From Pantoea rwandensis (GTDB taxonomy: Bacteria; Pseudomonadota; Gammaproteobacteria; Enterobacterales; Enterobacteriaceae), in assembly GCF_002095475.1 (NCBI RefSeq), contig NZ_MLFR01000009.1:1-64000 (forward strand): DNA of 64,000 nucleotides. Reading direction: 5' to 3'. A program made the translations under genes and the position numbers. The notes beneath the pieces were generated by a model. That model saw only the letters and a program-made list of their open reading frames with translations, was not told the DNA's origin and ran no database searches. Positions 8,283-17,577 of this stretch are shown here, piece after piece. Numbering within the stretch: position 1 is the first letter of the stretch; each line of letters opens with the position of its first letter.

Positions 8283-9275
8283 TTACACCAAAATGTGATG
8301 AATCGCGTCGATCTCTTCAGCTGTCAGCACGGGTTGGCTTAACATCTCCACCGCATCATCGATTTGCGCGGTTTTACTCGCACCAATCAGGACCGATGTG
8401 ACGCGCGCATCGCGCAGCACCCAGCTCAGCGCCATTTGCGCCAGCTTTTGCCCACGCTGTTGCGCGATGGCCTGCAGCTTGCGCACTTTTTCCATCTTCT
8501 CTTGGGTTAGTTGGCTTTCATTCAGGAACTGGCTGCCACTGGCCGCGCGCGAATCCTCAGGAATACCTTGCAGATAGCGGTCAGTCAGCACGCCGCCTGC
8601 CAGCGGAGAGAAGGCGATGCAGCCAACGCCATTATCACCCAGTACATCCAGTAAACCCTGCTCTTCCGGTGCACGTTCGAACATGGAGTATTTAGGCTGA
8701 TGAATCAGGCATGGCGTGCCTAAATCGCGCAGAATGGCAATCGCCTCGGCTGCTTTATCTGCCGGATAGTTGGAAATCGCGGCGTACAGCGCTTTACCCT
8801 GGCGCACCACCTGATCCAGCGCACGCATGGTCTCTTCCAGCGGCGTTTCCGGATCGGGACGGTGGTGATAGAAGATATCAACATACTCCACACCCATGCG
8901 CTTCAGGCTCTGATCCAGACTGGAAATCAGATACTTGCGTGAACCCCAGTCGCCGTAAGGACCGTCCCACATGGTGTAACCGGCTTTGGTGGAGATGATC
9001 AGCTCATCGCGCAGTCCGGCAAAGTCTTCACGCAGAATACGGCCAAAATTGGATTCTGCGGAACCTGGTGGTGGCCCATAGTTGTTGGCAAGGTCGAAGT
9101 GCGTGATGCCACGATCAAAGGCATGGCGCAGTAATTCACGGCTATTATCGACACGTGTACTGTCACCAAAGTTATGCCAGAGACCGAGTGAAATCGCGGG
9201 TAATTTCAGGCCGCTTCGGCCACTGCGACGATATTGCATCTGTTGATAACGTTCGGGATGGGGAAAAACACTCAT
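8283..9275 (-). CDS. gpr: aldo-keto reductase, YghZ/Gpr (L-glyceraldehyde 3-phosphate reductase) type
   Basis: A 330-residue NADPH-dependent (beta/alpha)8-barrel oxidoreductase of the AKR14 / potassium-channel-beta-like group. The catalytic tetrad is visible: Asp61 and Tyr66 (FDLANNYGPPPGSAE), Lys97 (STKAGY) and His137/138 (IFYHHRPD). The C-terminal cofactor part reads TSVLIGASKTAQIDDAVE. The N-terminus MSVFPHPERYQQMQYRRSG parallels E. coli YghZ. I chose ATG 9273-9275, which has AGGAACG upstream; an upstream in-frame ATG would add 14 unconserved residues. E. coli YghZ reduces L-glyceraldehyde 3-phosphate and detoxifies methylglyoxal; substrate here is inferred. Divergent from ipdC. Confidence 0.85.
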   Translation of the reverse strand: MSVFPHPERYQQMQYRRSGRSGLKLPAISLGLWHNFGDSTRVDNSRELLRHAFDRGITHFDLANNYGPPPGSAESNFGRILREDFAGLRDELIISTKAGYTMWDGPYGDWGSRKYLISSLDQSLKRMGVEYVDIFYHHRPDPETPLEETMRALDQVVRQGKALYAAISNYPADKAAEAIAILRDLGTPCLIHQPKYSMFERAPEEQGLLDVLGDNGVGCIAFSPLAGGVLTDRYLQGIPEDSRAASGSQFLNESQLTQEKMEKVRKLQAIAQQRGQKLAQMALSWVLRDARVTSVLIGASKTAQIDDAVEMLSQPVLTAEEIDAIHHILV

Positions 9276-9320
9276 GCAGCGTTCCTGTCTCAAAAGGGGA
9301 GAAAGTGACATCAGCATAGC

Positions 9321-9381
9321 AGTGTATGCGTTTACACTAAGCTGAAACGCGCCGAAGATCCCAACTTACAGAATTTTCTGT
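9321..9381. promoter_or_regulatory. two inverted repeats between the reductase gene and ipdC
   Basis: AGTGTA-N6-TACACT at 9321-9338 is a perfect 6+6 inverted repeat, and ACAGAA-TT-TTCTGT at 9368-9381 is a second one. Both lie in the 213-bp divergent gap. They look like operators, but I cannot name the regulator. The first has G and C 14 apart as in TyrR boxes yet lacks the TGTAAA half-site, so I do not call it TyrR. Confidence 0.4.
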
Positions 9382-9488
9382 CGTCGTAACGATTGCTTGC
9401 CACAAATTCCCATGCGCTGATGATGAAAATCTCGCCCATTCAGCCACATCGCTGATACTTCGATCATCCCCTTAAGAAGGAGCTGTCG

Positions 9489-11144
9489 ATGAAACCCCTC
9501 AACGTTGGCGACTATTTACTGCACCGTTTAGAGCAAGCTGGCATTCGTCATCTGTTCGGCGTGCCAGGTGATTACAACCTGCAATTTCTCGACAGCGTCA
9601 TCGCCCACCCTGAGATTGCCTGGGTCGGTTGTGCCAATGAGTTAAATGCGGCCTACGCAGCGGATGGTTATGGCCGTTGCAACGGTGCTGCTGCGTTGCT
9701 CACCACGTTTGGCGTGGGCGAACTCAGCGCGATCAATGGGATTGCAGGTAGCTATGCAGAATATGTTCCGGTGATTCATATTGTCGGCGCGCCTGCCAGT
9801 CGCGCACAACAGCAAGGTGATTGCGTGCACCATTCTCTGGGGGACGGCGACTTCCATCACTTCCTGCGCATGGCGCAAGAGGTGAGTACCGCCAGCGCGG
9901 TGCTGACAGCGGAGAATGCGGTTGAAGAAATTGACCGTGTGATAGAGGAGGCGCTTCACCAGCACCGGCCTGGCTACTTACTGCTGGCGGTGGATGTCGC
10001 GGCGACGGAGATTGCGATACCTGATGTTCAGCCTGGTGTGCCTGTCCATCAGGACACCGCAGTTGCGGCAGTATTTGCTGCTGCCGCCGAACGCTTACTG
10101 GCTCCTGCACAGCGCGTTGCGTTACTGGCCGATTTCCTCGCTTCGCGTTGGCAATTGCAATCGCCGCTGTTTGCACTCCGGCAATTGCGCGGTATCCCCG
10201 CCGCCACATTACTGATGGGCAAAGGCGTGCTCGATGAGCAACAGCCTGGCTATGTGGGTACTTATGCCGCCGAGGGCAGCAGCGATCGGGTACGTCGAGC
10301 TATTGAAGAGACCGATGTCACGCTGTGCGTGGGCGTGCGTTTCACCGATACCTTGACCGCCGGTTTCACCCAGCAGTTACCCGCAGAGCGTGTGATCGAC
10401 CTGCAACCGTTTCATGCCACGGTAGGAGGGGAATGCTTTGCACCGCTCAGCATGGCGCAGGCGCTCTCCGCATTGTTGCCTGTTTATCAACGTCACTGCG
10501 CACATTGGGCGCTTGCTGACACCGCCTCTTGCGAAGAAATTGAGCAAAACGATGATGCGATAATCAGTCAGCGCGCATTCTGGCAGGCGATGCAGCGCTT
10601 CCTGCAACCGGGTGATATTATCCTGGCCGATCAGGGCACTGCCGCCTTCGGGGCCGCCGCGCTGCGTTTACCGTCGGCAGCACAATTGCTGGTGCAACCG
10701 TTATGGGGATCGATTGGCTATACTCTACCGGCGACCTTTGGTGCACAAACGGCACAACCCGACCGTCGCGTCATTTTGATTATCGGTGACGGTTCCGCGC
10801 AACTGACGATCCAGGAACTGGGTTCCATGCAGCGGGACGGGCAGCAACCCATTATCTTCCTGATCAATAATGATGGATACACGGTTGAGCGGGCGATTCA
10901 CGGCGCTGAACAGCGCTACAACGACATCGCACAGTGGAACTGGACCGCGCTGCCCCATGCGATGAGCGTCGAGTGTGCGGCACAAAGTTGGCGCGTGAGC
11001 GAAACGGTGCAGTTAACGGCGGTGATGGAGCAATTAATGCTTAATCGTCGCCTGACGCTGGTGGAAGTGGTGATGGAGAAACAGGATTTGCCGCCGCTGC
11101 TGCGCAAGGTCACCGCGTCATTGCATCAGCGCAACGGTGGCTAG
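9489..11144 (+). CDS. ipdC: indolepyruvate decarboxylase
   Basis: A 551-residue thiamine-diphosphate enzyme that decarboxylates indole-3-pyruvate to indole-3-acetaldehyde, the key step of auxin synthesis by the indolepyruvate route in plant-associated enterobacteria; phenylpyruvate can also be a substrate. Visible features: catalytic Glu51 (CANELNAAYAADGYGR), the His114-His115 pair (DCVHHSLGDGDF) and the TDP-binding motif GDGSAQLTIQELG...NNDGYT near residues 430-460. Length matches IpdC (about 550). The start has an AAGGAG six bases upstream (cccttAAGAAGGAGctgtcg context). Location beside glk is that known for ipdC in Enterobacter/Pantoea. Related pyruvate decarboxylases are similar, but the gene neighbourhood and sequence favour IpdC. 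Confidence 0.93.
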   Translation: MKPLNVGDYLLHRLEQAGIRHLFGVPGDYNLQFLDSVIAHPEIAWVGCANELNAAYAADGYGRCNGAAALLTTFGVGELSAINGIAGSYAEYVPVIHIVGAPASRAQQQGDCVHHSLGDGDFHHFLRMAQEVSTASAVLTAENAVEEIDRVIEEALHQHRPGYLLLAVDVAATEIAIPDVQPGVPVHQDTAVAAVFAAAAERLLAPAQRVALLADFLASRWQLQSPLFALRQLRGIPAATLLMGKGVLDEQQPGYVGTYAAEGSSDRVRRAIEETDVTLCVGVRFTDTLTAGFTQQLPAERVIDLQPFHATVGGECFAPLSMAQALSALLPVYQRHCAHWALADTASCEEIEQNDDAIISQRAFWQAMQRFLQPGDIILADQGTAAFGAAALRLPSAAQLLVQPLWGSIGYTLPATFGAQTAQPDRRVILIIGDGSAQLTIQELGSMQRDGQQPIIFLINNDGYTVERAIHGAEQRYNDIAQWNWTALPHAMSVECAAQSWRVSETVQLTAVMEQLMLNRRLTLVEVVMEKQDLPPLLRKVTASLHQRNGG

Positions 11145-11343
11145 AGGCGTTTTGCGCTCGCCACGTTGGACCCGGTGATGCCTGAGAATCCTGAAGTACT
11201 GCTTGTACGTTCCGGTTTCTCCGTGCAGTCCGATGGCTTGGGGGCGACAGTTTCGGAAAGTTGCCTCTATACAGTTAAGCCGCTGATTGTCAGGCTGTGC
11301 CACGCACCAGAACGCTTTACGCTCATCGTGCTGGTGGGCGTTA

Positions 11344-11371
11344 TTGTTTTATTGGCAGGCTCTTATATAGT
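11344..11371 (+). promoter_or_regulatory. possible glk promoter
   Basis: TTGTTT at 11344-11349 and TATAGT at 11366-11371, spacing 16, about 40 bp upstream of the glk start. A weak assignment. The remaining 11145-11343 holds no supported gene. Confidence 0.35.
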
Positions 11372-11411
11372 GTCCTGCAATTGTTTATGACCCAAGCGGA
11401 GCAGCAGAAGA

Positions 11412-12377
11412 ATGACAAAATACGCCCTGGTCGGCGATGTAGGCGGCACCAACGCCCGCCTCGCCCTGTGTGAGGTGGAAACCGGCGCCATCTCCCAGGC
11501 CAAAACATTCTCAACATCAGACTACGACAATCTCGAAGCGGTGATTCGTGCTTATCTCGACGAACAAAAGCTGGACATTAAGCATGCCTGTATCGCCATC
11601 GCCTGTCCTATCACCGGTGATTGGGTGGAGATGACCAACCACGATTGGGCATTTTCAACGCGTGAGATGAAAGAACATCTGGCATTCGACAGTCTCGAAA
11701 TCATCAATGATTTCACCGCCGTGTCGATGGCAATCCCGATGCTGACCGACAATGAAGTGATTCAGTTTGGTGGCAAATCGCCGGTAGAAGGCAAACCGAT
11801 TGCCATTTATGGCGCCGGCACCGGATTGGGCGTCAGCCATTTGGTACACGTTGATAAACGCTGGGTCAGCCTGCCGGGAGAAGGTGGGCACGTTGACTTC
11901 GCCCCGAACAGCGAAGAAGAGGGCGAAATCCTCGAAGTGCTGCGCGCAGAACTCGGCCATGTGTCGGCGGAGCGCGTGCTGTCAGGTTCCGGCTTGGTCA
12001 ATCTGTACCGTGCCATCGTCAAATCTGACCAGCGCGAGCCTGAAAACCTGAAGCCAAAAGACGTGACCGAGCGCGCATTGAAAGACAGCTGTATCGATTG
12101 CCGTCGTGCACTTTCGCTGTTCTGCGTGATTATGGGGCGTTTCGGTGGCAACCTGGCGCTCAATCTCGGCACCTTTGGTGGCGTGTACATCGCAGGGGGA
12201 ATTGTGCCGCGCTTCCTCGACTTCTTCAAAGCTTCCGGCTTCCGTGCCGCGTTTGAAGATAAAGGCCGTTTCCGTGATTATCTGGTCGATATCCCGGTGT
12301 ATATGATCACGCACGATCAGCCTGGCCTGCTGGGCGCGGGCGCGCATTTGCGCCAAACGCTGGGTCGCGTACTGTAA
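11412..12377 (+). CDS. glk: glucokinase
   Basis: A 321-residue cytosolic kinase that phosphorylates free glucose with ATP to glucose 6-phosphate. It carries the phosphate-binding motif [13 protein letters not shown] near residues 8-20, the catalytic-loop region [14 protein letters not shown], a second nucleotide motif [12 protein letters not shown] and [18 protein letters not shown]. Length is identical to E. coli Glk and the sequence aligns throughout from memory. The gene stands alone between ipdC and the ypdBA pair; the E. coli genome also has glk next to ypdAB. A strong hairpin terminator follows. Confidence 0.97.
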   Translation: MTKYALVGDVGGTNARLALCEVETGAISQAKTFSTSDYDNLEAVIRAYLDEQKLDIKHACIAIACPITGDWVEMTNHDWAFSTREMKEHLAFDSLEIINDFTAVSMAIPMLTDNEVIQFGGKSPVEGKPIAIYGAGTGLGVSHLVHVDKRWVSLPGEGGHVDFAPNSEEEGEILEVLRAELGHVSAERVLSGSGLVNLYRAIVKSDQREPENLKPKDVTERALKDSCIDCRRALSLFCVIMGRFGGNLALNLGTFGGVYIAGGIVPRFLDFFKASGFRAAFEDKGRFRDYLVDIPVYMITHDQPGLLGAGAHLRQTLGRVL

Positions 12378-12386
12378 TCTGTTCAA

Positions 12387-12412
12387 GCGAGCAGCATCCT
12401 GCTGCTCGCTTT
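12387..12412. terminator. bidirectional terminator between glk and ypdB
   Basis: Perfect nine-bp stem GCGAGCAGC-ATCCT-GCTGCTCGC followed by TTTAC. It overlaps the convergent end of ypdB by two bases, so both genes probably stop here. Confidence 0.8.
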
Positions 12413-13136
12413 ACAACCTCATCAACTGGCGAAACGCCTTCACCTTACTGCGGCTCACCGGCACCTGCACATCCAAATCGCGCAATTTCACCAGATAGGT
12501 ATTGTTAAACCACGGCTCGATCTCACGAATTTTGCTGAGGTTGACGCAATAGGAACGATGGCAGCGGAAGAACAGCTGCTCGGGCAGGCGGTTGCAAAAT
12601 TCCGTAATGGCCACGGACATGACATAAGCTTCGCGCCGCGTATAAACAAACGTCAGTTTTTCGTGCGCCTCAACGTAATAGATATCGTTGATATCCGTCA
12701 CGATAATGCGCTCATCTTTCACCAAATTCACCGTTTGCGGGGCGTTTTGTTGCGTTTGCGGTTGAGCCAGTTGCTGCTGCGCGCTGGCTTCCAGTTTATT
12801 CAACATGGTGATAATGCGCGACTCATGGTAGGGCTTGAGGATGTAGTCAAACGCATCCAGTTCAAAGGCATCAACCGCGTGTTCTTTCCACGCAGTGATA
12901 AACACAATCAATGGCTTGTGCGCAAACTGATTGATGTTCTGCGCCAGCAGCATGCCATCCAGTGAGGGAATGTTGATGTCGAGGAAAATGACGTCAACGC
13001 GATGATTTTGCAGATACTTCAGTACCTCTAGCCCATCATCAAAGCAGGCTTCAATGCTGATCTGGCTATGCTGTTGGATCATCCAGCTCAATTCTTGCTG
13101 AGCGAGAAATTCGTCTTCGACGATGATGGCTTTCAC
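12411..13136 (-). CDS. ypdB: LytTR-family response regulator YpdB (PyrR)
   Basis: A 241-residue response regulator. The receiver domain (1-120) has the acidic pair in VEDE near the N-terminus, phospho-acceptor Asp53 (IFLDINIP) and Lys in YILKPY. The LytTR DNA-binding domain follows at about 137-241 ([19 protein letters not shown] ... [15 protein letters not shown]). In E. coli this protein answers to the sensor YpdA and activates yhjX when pyruvate is present. Start overlaps the ypdA stop as ATGA (13133-13136), so the pair is co-translated. A yhjX-like gene with the matching direct-repeat operator lies at 23.5-24.8 kb of this window. Confidence 0.93.
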   Translation of the reverse strand: MKAIIVEDEFLAQQELSWMIQQHSQISIEACFDDGLEVLKYLQNHRVDVIFLDINIPSLDGMLLAQNINQFAHKPLIVFITAWKEHAVDAFELDAFDYILKPYHESRIITMLNKLEASAQQQLAQPQTQQNAPQTVNLVKDERIIVTDINDIYYVEAHEKLTFVYTRREAYVMSVAITEFCNRLPEQLFFRCHRSYCVNLSKIREIEPWFNNTYLVKLRDLDVQVPVSRSKVKAFRQLMRL

Positions 13137-14848
13137 GTGGTGGGTTCCGTGATATGGCTGAGCGGTGCAGCCAGACGCTGACCATTCTTGTTGAGGGTGA
13201 AGGCGATTTCCGTCCCCGGATGATGACGAGTGATACTCAGCCCCTGACCGGAAAGCAGTTTCACCCGATGATGCACGTTAAGCAGCCCGATTTTATTGCC
13301 CGGCATCTCATCACGCGCTACACGTCCAATCACCTCTTCGCTGATGCCCGCGCCCGTGTCGCGCACTGCGACGCGTACACAGTCACCAAGGTCTTTCACA
13401 CTCAATGTCACCACCCCTTTGCCACGGCAGGGCTGAATCCCGTGCACAATGGCATTTTCCACCAGAGGCTGAATCAGCAAACTTGGCAAAGTGAAGTGCA
13501 GATCTTCATCAATGTCATAAATCATCGACAGCTTGTCGCCAAAACGAGCTTGTTCAATCGCGATGTAATCCTTCACCTGCCACAGCTCTTTTTTGATGTC
13601 GATGAGTTCATCGTCGTTGAGTTCGAGGTTATAGCGTAGATAGCGCGAAAGATTAATCACCAGCTGGCGTGCCGTATCCGGATTGAGACGAATGGAAGAG
13701 GAGATGGCATTCAGTGCGTTAAACAGGAAGTGCGGGTTAATTTTGCTTTGCAACGCGCGCAATTCAGCTTTGTTCGCCATTTCACGTAATTGCTCCGCGC
13801 GTGACACCTCCAGTTGTGTGGAGATAATTTGCGACAAACCAATCGCCATCTCTTTTAGCGATCCGGTAATGCGATGCGCGCGACGATAATAGATTTTTAG
13901 CGTGCCCGTTACTTCCCCTTTTTCCCAAAGGGGAATAACCAGCATCGAGTGAATATCTTTGGTGCGATGCGCTTCATCGTTATTCTTAATGATGATTTTG
14001 CCGCTGGCGATGGACTGCGCAGTGGTAGGACTGATGCCGTCATCGCCATTCTGGTAGTTGTGCTCACCGTAACCAACGTACGCCAGAATCTGCTTGGTAT
14101 TGGTGATGGCCACGGCATCGGCATGAATATCGCTACGAATAATCGCGCATACCTGGCGCAGTGACTGGCTATTTACCTGGCGAAATAGCGGCAGGGTTTT
14201 ATTGGCTATTTCCAGTGCCAGCTTGGCCTGGCGTGCGGCAATCGCTTCTTTTTCGCCCTCCACGCTCTGCACCAGCAGTACAATCAAGCCGATACTGGAA
14301 GCGCCAAGGATCATAGGCAGGGCAATCTCGGAAACAATGGAAAAGCCCAGCGCCATCGGCTTTGCCCACAGTACAATCAGCACCATGGTCAAGGTTTCGC
14401 ACAGCATGCCGCCCAAAATACCGGCACGCCAACGCTGCTCTTTGCTGACGCGGCGGTTAATGACGCCAGACGCGACCCCGGCGATGATGCTAGTGATCAA
14501 ACAAGGCACAGCGGTGACGCCATCCATATCGATCAGATAACGGTGGACCCCGGCAATCACGCCAGTGGCAATCCCCACCCAGGGACCAAACAGAATGCCG
14601 CCGGACATCACAGCAATCACTCGGACATTCAACAGCGAGCCATCAACGTTGATGCCAGACCAGGTGCTGAACAGGGCAAACAGCGAGAAAATTGCCGTCA
14701 CCACCACCTTTTCTTTTATCGAATGCTCATCTTTTTGCAACAGCTGACGAAACACCCGGGTGCGGGTGAGAAAGAACAGGCAAATCAGCATCAGCGCAGC
14801 GCGGTCAAAAACCGCCAGCAGCATGTCGAAGTGGGAGGGCAAGGGCAT
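13133..14848 (-). CDS. ypdA: LytS-family sensor kinase YpdA (PyrS)
   Basis: A 571-residue inner-membrane histidine kinase. Residues 1 to about 200 hold six hydrophobic segments of the 5TM-5TMR_LYT type ([44 protein letters not shown]). A GAF domain follows (about 220-340), then the HisKA_7TM-like phosphorylation site in [17 protein letters not shown] with the acceptor His, and an ATPase domain ending with DTGAGIS and [13 protein letters not shown]. The body matches E. coli YpdA, which senses extracellular pyruvate. The ATG at 14846-14848 follows CTGAGAGATGC, a weak ribosome site, but the N-terminus [20 protein letters not shown] aligns with the E. coli start. Confidence 0.93.
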   Translation of the reverse strand: MPLPSHFDMLLAVFDRAALMLICLFFLTRTRVFRQLLQKDEHSIKEKVVVTAIFSLFALFSTWSGINVDGSLLNVRVIAVMSGGILFGPWVGIATGVIAGVHRYLIDMDGVTAVPCLITSIIAGVASGVINRRVSKEQRWRAGILGGMLCETLTMVLIVLWAKPMALGFSIVSEIALPMILGASSIGLIVLLVQSVEGEKEAIAARQAKLALEIANKTLPLFRQVNSQSLRQVCAIIRSDIHADAVAITNTKQILAYVGYGEHNYQNGDDGISPTTAQSIASGKIIIKNNDEAHRTKDIHSMLVIPLWEKGEVTGTLKIYYRRAHRITGSLKEMAIGLSQIISTQLEVSRAEQLREMANKAELRALQSKINPHFLFNALNAISSSIRLNPDTARQLVINLSRYLRYNLELNDDELIDIKKELWQVKDYIAIEQARFGDKLSMIYDIDEDLHFTLPSLLIQPLVENAIVHGIQPCRGKGVVTLSVKDLGDCVRVAVRDTGAGISEEVIGRVARDEMPGNKIGLLNVHHRVKLLSGQGLSITRHHPGTEIAFTLNKNGQRLAAPLSHITEPTT

Positions 14849-15076
14849 CTCTCAGGCAGAGCTAGGATGGGACTATGATAAAAAATGTGATCAAGATCTA
14901 CCAGCGCCGCGACACCCGCAAAACGTTTCTCATGGTTTAGATCAATTTTCCTGCCAATTTCTCCATCACACACCGCACGAATTTAAAACAGCAATGAATT
15001 CAATTACAAGTCAGTACGGGCCATTCCAACAATCAAAGCGCCCCGATGGTCTGTCAATCTCCAGGACGTGCTCCGT

Positions 15077-15215
15077 GCGTTTTTTAAAACAGCAACGCAT
15101 GCAGCTCAAGGCCAGAACGGGCCTGCCCGAAGAGCAAAGCGTCCGCGCCAAGGATGGCGCGGCCGATCTGCATGGATGCGTTTTACCTTTGCGATCGGGC
15201 TGGCCCGTTCTGGCC
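15077..15215. repeat. long inverted repeat with two inner GGA-loop hairpins
   Basis: The non-coding stretch 14849-15383 is dominated by this structure. The outer arms GGCCAGAACGGGCC (15110-15123) and GGCCCGTTCTGGCC (15202-15215) are perfect complements. They continue inward with GCCCGA/TCGGGC (15125-15130 with 15195-15200) and GCAAAG/CTTTGC (15134-15139 with 15187-15192), giving 26 paired positions. Inside lie two hairpins: CCGCGCC-AAGGAT-GGCGCGG (15143-15162) and GCAT-GG-ATGC (15170-15179). A small GCGTT...AACGC hairpin precedes the left arm (15077-15098). The loops CAAGGATG and CATGGATG resemble CsrA-binding sites. No coding frame is credible. It may be a structured RNA or a dispersed palindromic element. 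Confidence 0.7.
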
Positions 15216-15383
15216 CTGGCACCCAACCCACAGCGACAATCAATCCAACTCCCAACCCCCTAACGCACGAAAAAGAGGAAAGCTTGACTAACAAAAAGAG
15301 GATTAATAAATCCGTGTGCTGAGCGCTGGTTGTCTATGGCCCGGTTTGCTATGTTGCCCTAAGTAAATTCGCGGAGCGCATTA

Positions 15384-15908
15384 ATGCAACTTCTCACCCC
15401 TCGGTTAACCCTGACACGCTTACAAGCCGAAGACTGGCAAATCTTTAAAGCGGTACACGAAGATCCCGGCACCATGACCTGGGTGAGTGAAATTCCTGAC
15501 GAAAACGACATTCGCCAACGCTTTACCGAGCGTCTCGCCCCGTGGCAGGTCACCAGTTTTCATATGCTCTGCCTGGTAGCACGTCTGCGTGAAACCAATG
15601 AACCCATTGGCCTGTTTGGTTGCAGCGCCGAGTGGCAACCTTATCGTCAGGCAGAAGTCGGTTACATGCTTTGCCATCGCTACACCGGAAACGGCTACGG
15701 CAGTGAAGCGCTCAGGGCACTGTGCGACTTCTTGCTACAAGCAGAATTTCATAAGCTCAAAGCGCTGGTCATCGAGGGGAATTGGCCGTCCCGAAGCATT
15801 CTGGAAAAGAATGGTTTCACGTTAGAGGGTACGCTACGGGATAATTATCTGCTAAACGACCAATGGGTGAACGATTGGGTGTTTGGCCGCCTGAATCCGC
15901 AAAATTAA
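15384..15908 (+). CDS. GNAT-family N-acetyltransferase (RimJ/RimL-like)
   Basis: A 174-residue acetyl-CoA-dependent N-acetyltransferase. The N-terminus LLTPRLTLTRLQAEDWQIF is the usual opening of the RimJ/RimL/SpeG-like branch. The acetyl-CoA loop lies in VGYMLCHRYTGNGYGSEALRALCDF (Gln/Arg-x-x-Gly-x-Gly/Ala reduced to YTGNGYG), followed by the beta-strand and helix motif NWPSRSILEKNGFTLEGTLRDNY. The substrate is unknown: members acetylate ribosomal proteins, antibiotics or metabolites. It stands alone upstream of alaC in the same direction, 117 bp apart, with no clear terminator between them, so some read-through is possible. Confidence 0.85.
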   Translation: MQLLTPRLTLTRLQAEDWQIFKAVHEDPGTMTWVSEIPDENDIRQRFTERLAPWQVTSFHMLCLVARLRETNEPIGLFGCSAEWQPYRQAEVGYMLCHRYTGNGYGSEALRALCDFLLQAEFHKLKALVIEGNWPSRSILEKNGFTLEGTLRDNYLLNDQWVNDWVFGRLNPQN

Positions 15909-15926
15909 AAAAATTTTCTGTTGCTC

Positions 15927-15979
15927 TCGACAACTCTGTTATCAGCGCGTTATGTTCTTCTTCGGTCACCGCAGTGACC
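15927..15979 (+). promoter_or_regulatory. possible alaC promoter and leader hairpin
   Basis: TCGACA (15927-15932) and TATGTT (15951-15956) at 18-bp spacing could be the promoter. Just downstream, GGTCAC-CGCA-GTGACC (15964-15979) is a perfect hairpin without a T tract, placed in the predicted 5' leader about 47 bp before the start codon. Confidence 0.35.
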
Positions 15980-16025
15980 AGCGTCGCTCGGACGGTCCGG
16001 GCGCCTACGTAAACCAGAGGACATC

Positions 16026-17261
16026 ATGGCTGATAACAGCACACCCCGTCGTTTCTCGCGTATTGAACGCCTTCCCCCTTATGTATTTAACATTACCGCT
16101 GAATTGAAGATGGCTGCGCGTCGGCGCGGCGAAGACATCATCGATTTTTCGATGGGGAACCCGGATGGCCCAACGCCGCCACACATCGTGGAAAAACTCT
16201 GCCAGGTGGCACAGCGCGAAGACACGCACGGCTATTCAACCTCTAAAGGCATTCCTCGTCTGCGTCGCGCTATCTCACGCTGGTACGCAGATCGCTATCA
16301 GGTGGATATCGACCCGGAATCGGAAGCCATTGTCACTATCGGTTCCAAAGAAGGTTTGGCGCACTTGATGCTGGCCACGCTGGATCACGGTGACACCGTA
16401 CTGGTGCCAAACCCAAGCTATCCGATTCACATCTACGGTGCGGTGATTGCCGGTGCTCAGGTGCGTTCGGTACCGCTGGTGGCGGGCGTGGATTTCTTCA
16501 ATGAGTTGGAACGCGCCATCCGCGAAAGCTATCCGAAACCGAAGATGATGATCCTCGGCTTCCCTTCGAACCCAACTTCACAGTGTGTTGAACTGGACTT
16601 TTTTGAGCGCGTGATTGCGCTGGCTAAACAGTACAACGTGCTGGTAATCCACGATCTCGCTTACGCCGACATCACCTACGATGGCTGGAAAGCGCCGTCG
16701 ATTATGCAGGTGCCAGGCGCGCGCGACGTGGCCGTAGAATTCTTCACCCTGTCGAAAAGCTACAACATGGCGGGTTGGCGTATCGGCTTTATGGTGGGTA
16801 ACAAAGAGCTGGTGGCTGCACTGGCACGCATCAAAAGTTATCACGATTACGGCACCTTCACACCGCTGCAGGTCGCGGCGATTGCGGCACTGGAAGGCGA
16901 CCAACAATGCGTGCGCGATATTGCAGAGCAGTACAAACGCCGCCGCGATGTGTTGGTGAAAGGTTTGCATGAAGCAGGATGGATGGTCGATCTGCCTAAA
17001 GCGTCAATGTACGTCTGGGCAAAAATTCCCGATCACTACGCGCATCTCGGTTCATTGGAGTTTGCTAAGCTGCTGCTGCAAGAAGCCAAAGTCTGCGTCT
17101 CACCGGGCATTGGCTTTGGTGATTACGGTGACACCCACGTGCGATTTGCCCTGATTGAAAACGGCGATCGTATCCGCCAAGCGGTGCGTGGTATTAAAGC
17201 CATGTTCCGTGCGGATGGTATTTTGCCGGGAACGGTAAAAGCGCAGGAAGAAGAAGAGTAA
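16026..17261 (+). CDS. alaC: alanine transaminase AlaC
   Basis: A 411-residue class I/II PLP aminotransferase catalysing glutamate + pyruvate to 2-oxoglutarate + alanine; AlaC is one of the main glutamate-pyruvate transaminases in E. coli. The PLP-binding Lys is Lys244 in [14 protein letters not shown]; Asp210 (IHDLAYADI) and the Asn of GFPSNPT complete the cofactor pocket. Alignment with E. coli AlaC (412 aa) is near-complete from memory. ATG preceded by AGAGGA. It uses the same metabolite, pyruvate, that the neighbouring YpdA/YpdB pair senses. The product ends in an acidic tail (QEEEE). Confidence 0.96.
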   Translation: MADNSTPRRFSRIERLPPYVFNITAELKMAARRRGEDIIDFSMGNPDGPTPPHIVEKLCQVAQREDTHGYSTSKGIPRLRRAISRWYADRYQVDIDPESEAIVTIGSKEGLAHLMLATLDHGDTVLVPNPSYPIHIYGAVIAGAQVRSVPLVAGVDFFNELERAIRESYPKPKMMILGFPSNPTSQCVELDFFERVIALAKQYNVLVIHDLAYADITYDGWKAPSIMQVPGARDVAVEFFTLSKSYNMAGWRIGFMVGNKELVAALARIKSYHDYGTFTPLQVAAIAALEGDQQCVRDIAEQYKRRRDVLVKGLHEAGWMVDLPKASMYVWAKIPDHYAHLGSLEFAKLLLQEAKVCVSPGIGFGDYGDTHVRFALIENGDRIRQAVRGIKAMFRADGILPGTVKAQEEEE

Positions 17262-17270
17262 AACTAAGAA

Positions 17271-17288
17271 GGGCGACGTGGGTCGCCC
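17271..17288 (-). terminator. hairpin between alaC and ypdK
   Basis: Stem GGGCGAC-GTGG-GTCGCCC. The T-rich side (TTCTTAGTTTT) is on the minus strand, so it fits ypdK best; on the plus strand no T run follows. Confidence 0.65.
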
Positions 17289-17300
17289 CGCCTGGCATGA

Positions 17301-17375
17301 TTATTTGAGCATCAGCACGAAGGTGCCAACCCAGATCAACAGGAAGAAAGAAACTCCCATGAAAGCGTATCTCAC
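17301..17375 (-). CDS. ypdK: small membrane protein YpdK
   Basis: A 24-residue single-span membrane protein, MRYAFMGVSFFLLIWVGTFV plus LMLK. It aligns with the 23-residue E. coli YpdK (MKYFFMGISFMVIVWAGTFA, then LMI), a small protein known from the same place beside alaC. The start is GTG at 17373-17375, with a strong AGGAG seven bases upstream (GAGGAGTTGTTTTGTG on the minus strand). Longer open frames through here are chance extensions. Function unknown; small proteins of this type usually sit in the inner membrane and modulate a partner. Confidence 0.85.
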   Translation of the reverse strand: MRYAFMGVSFFLLIWVGTFVLMLK

Positions 17376-17577
17376 AAAACAACTCCTCTGAGCGGTTACC
17401 ATGCTGGTGATCCCAGTCCAGCGTAACCCGAACAGAATAAGAGAAAGGTGAAGTTCATAACCGCTGCACGCTTTCTTCTCAGGTGGTTCCAAGCGAACTC
17501 AGAACAGGATCGAGCGCTAATTTACGCGCAATCGATCCGAAAATAAATAGGCCACTTCTGAGAGATTGCTCACATTT

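Noticed and set aside
9321-9338. TyrR box upstream of ipdC
   Set aside because: The G-N14-C spacing fits, but the TGTAAA..TTTACA half-sites do not; kept only as an unassigned inverted repeat.
11166-11390. 74-codon frame between ipdC and glk with a hydrophobic end
   Set aside because: No ribosome binding site and no recognisable family; it covers the likely glk promoter.
14760-15263. 167-codon frame through the long inverted repeat
   Set aside because: It begins within ypdA, and the codons follow the palindrome rather than any protein pattern.
15285-15322. Short TTG-started frame (12 codons) after GAGGAAAG
   Set aside because: Could be a leader peptide, but it is too short, has an unusual start and nothing downstream resembles attenuation.
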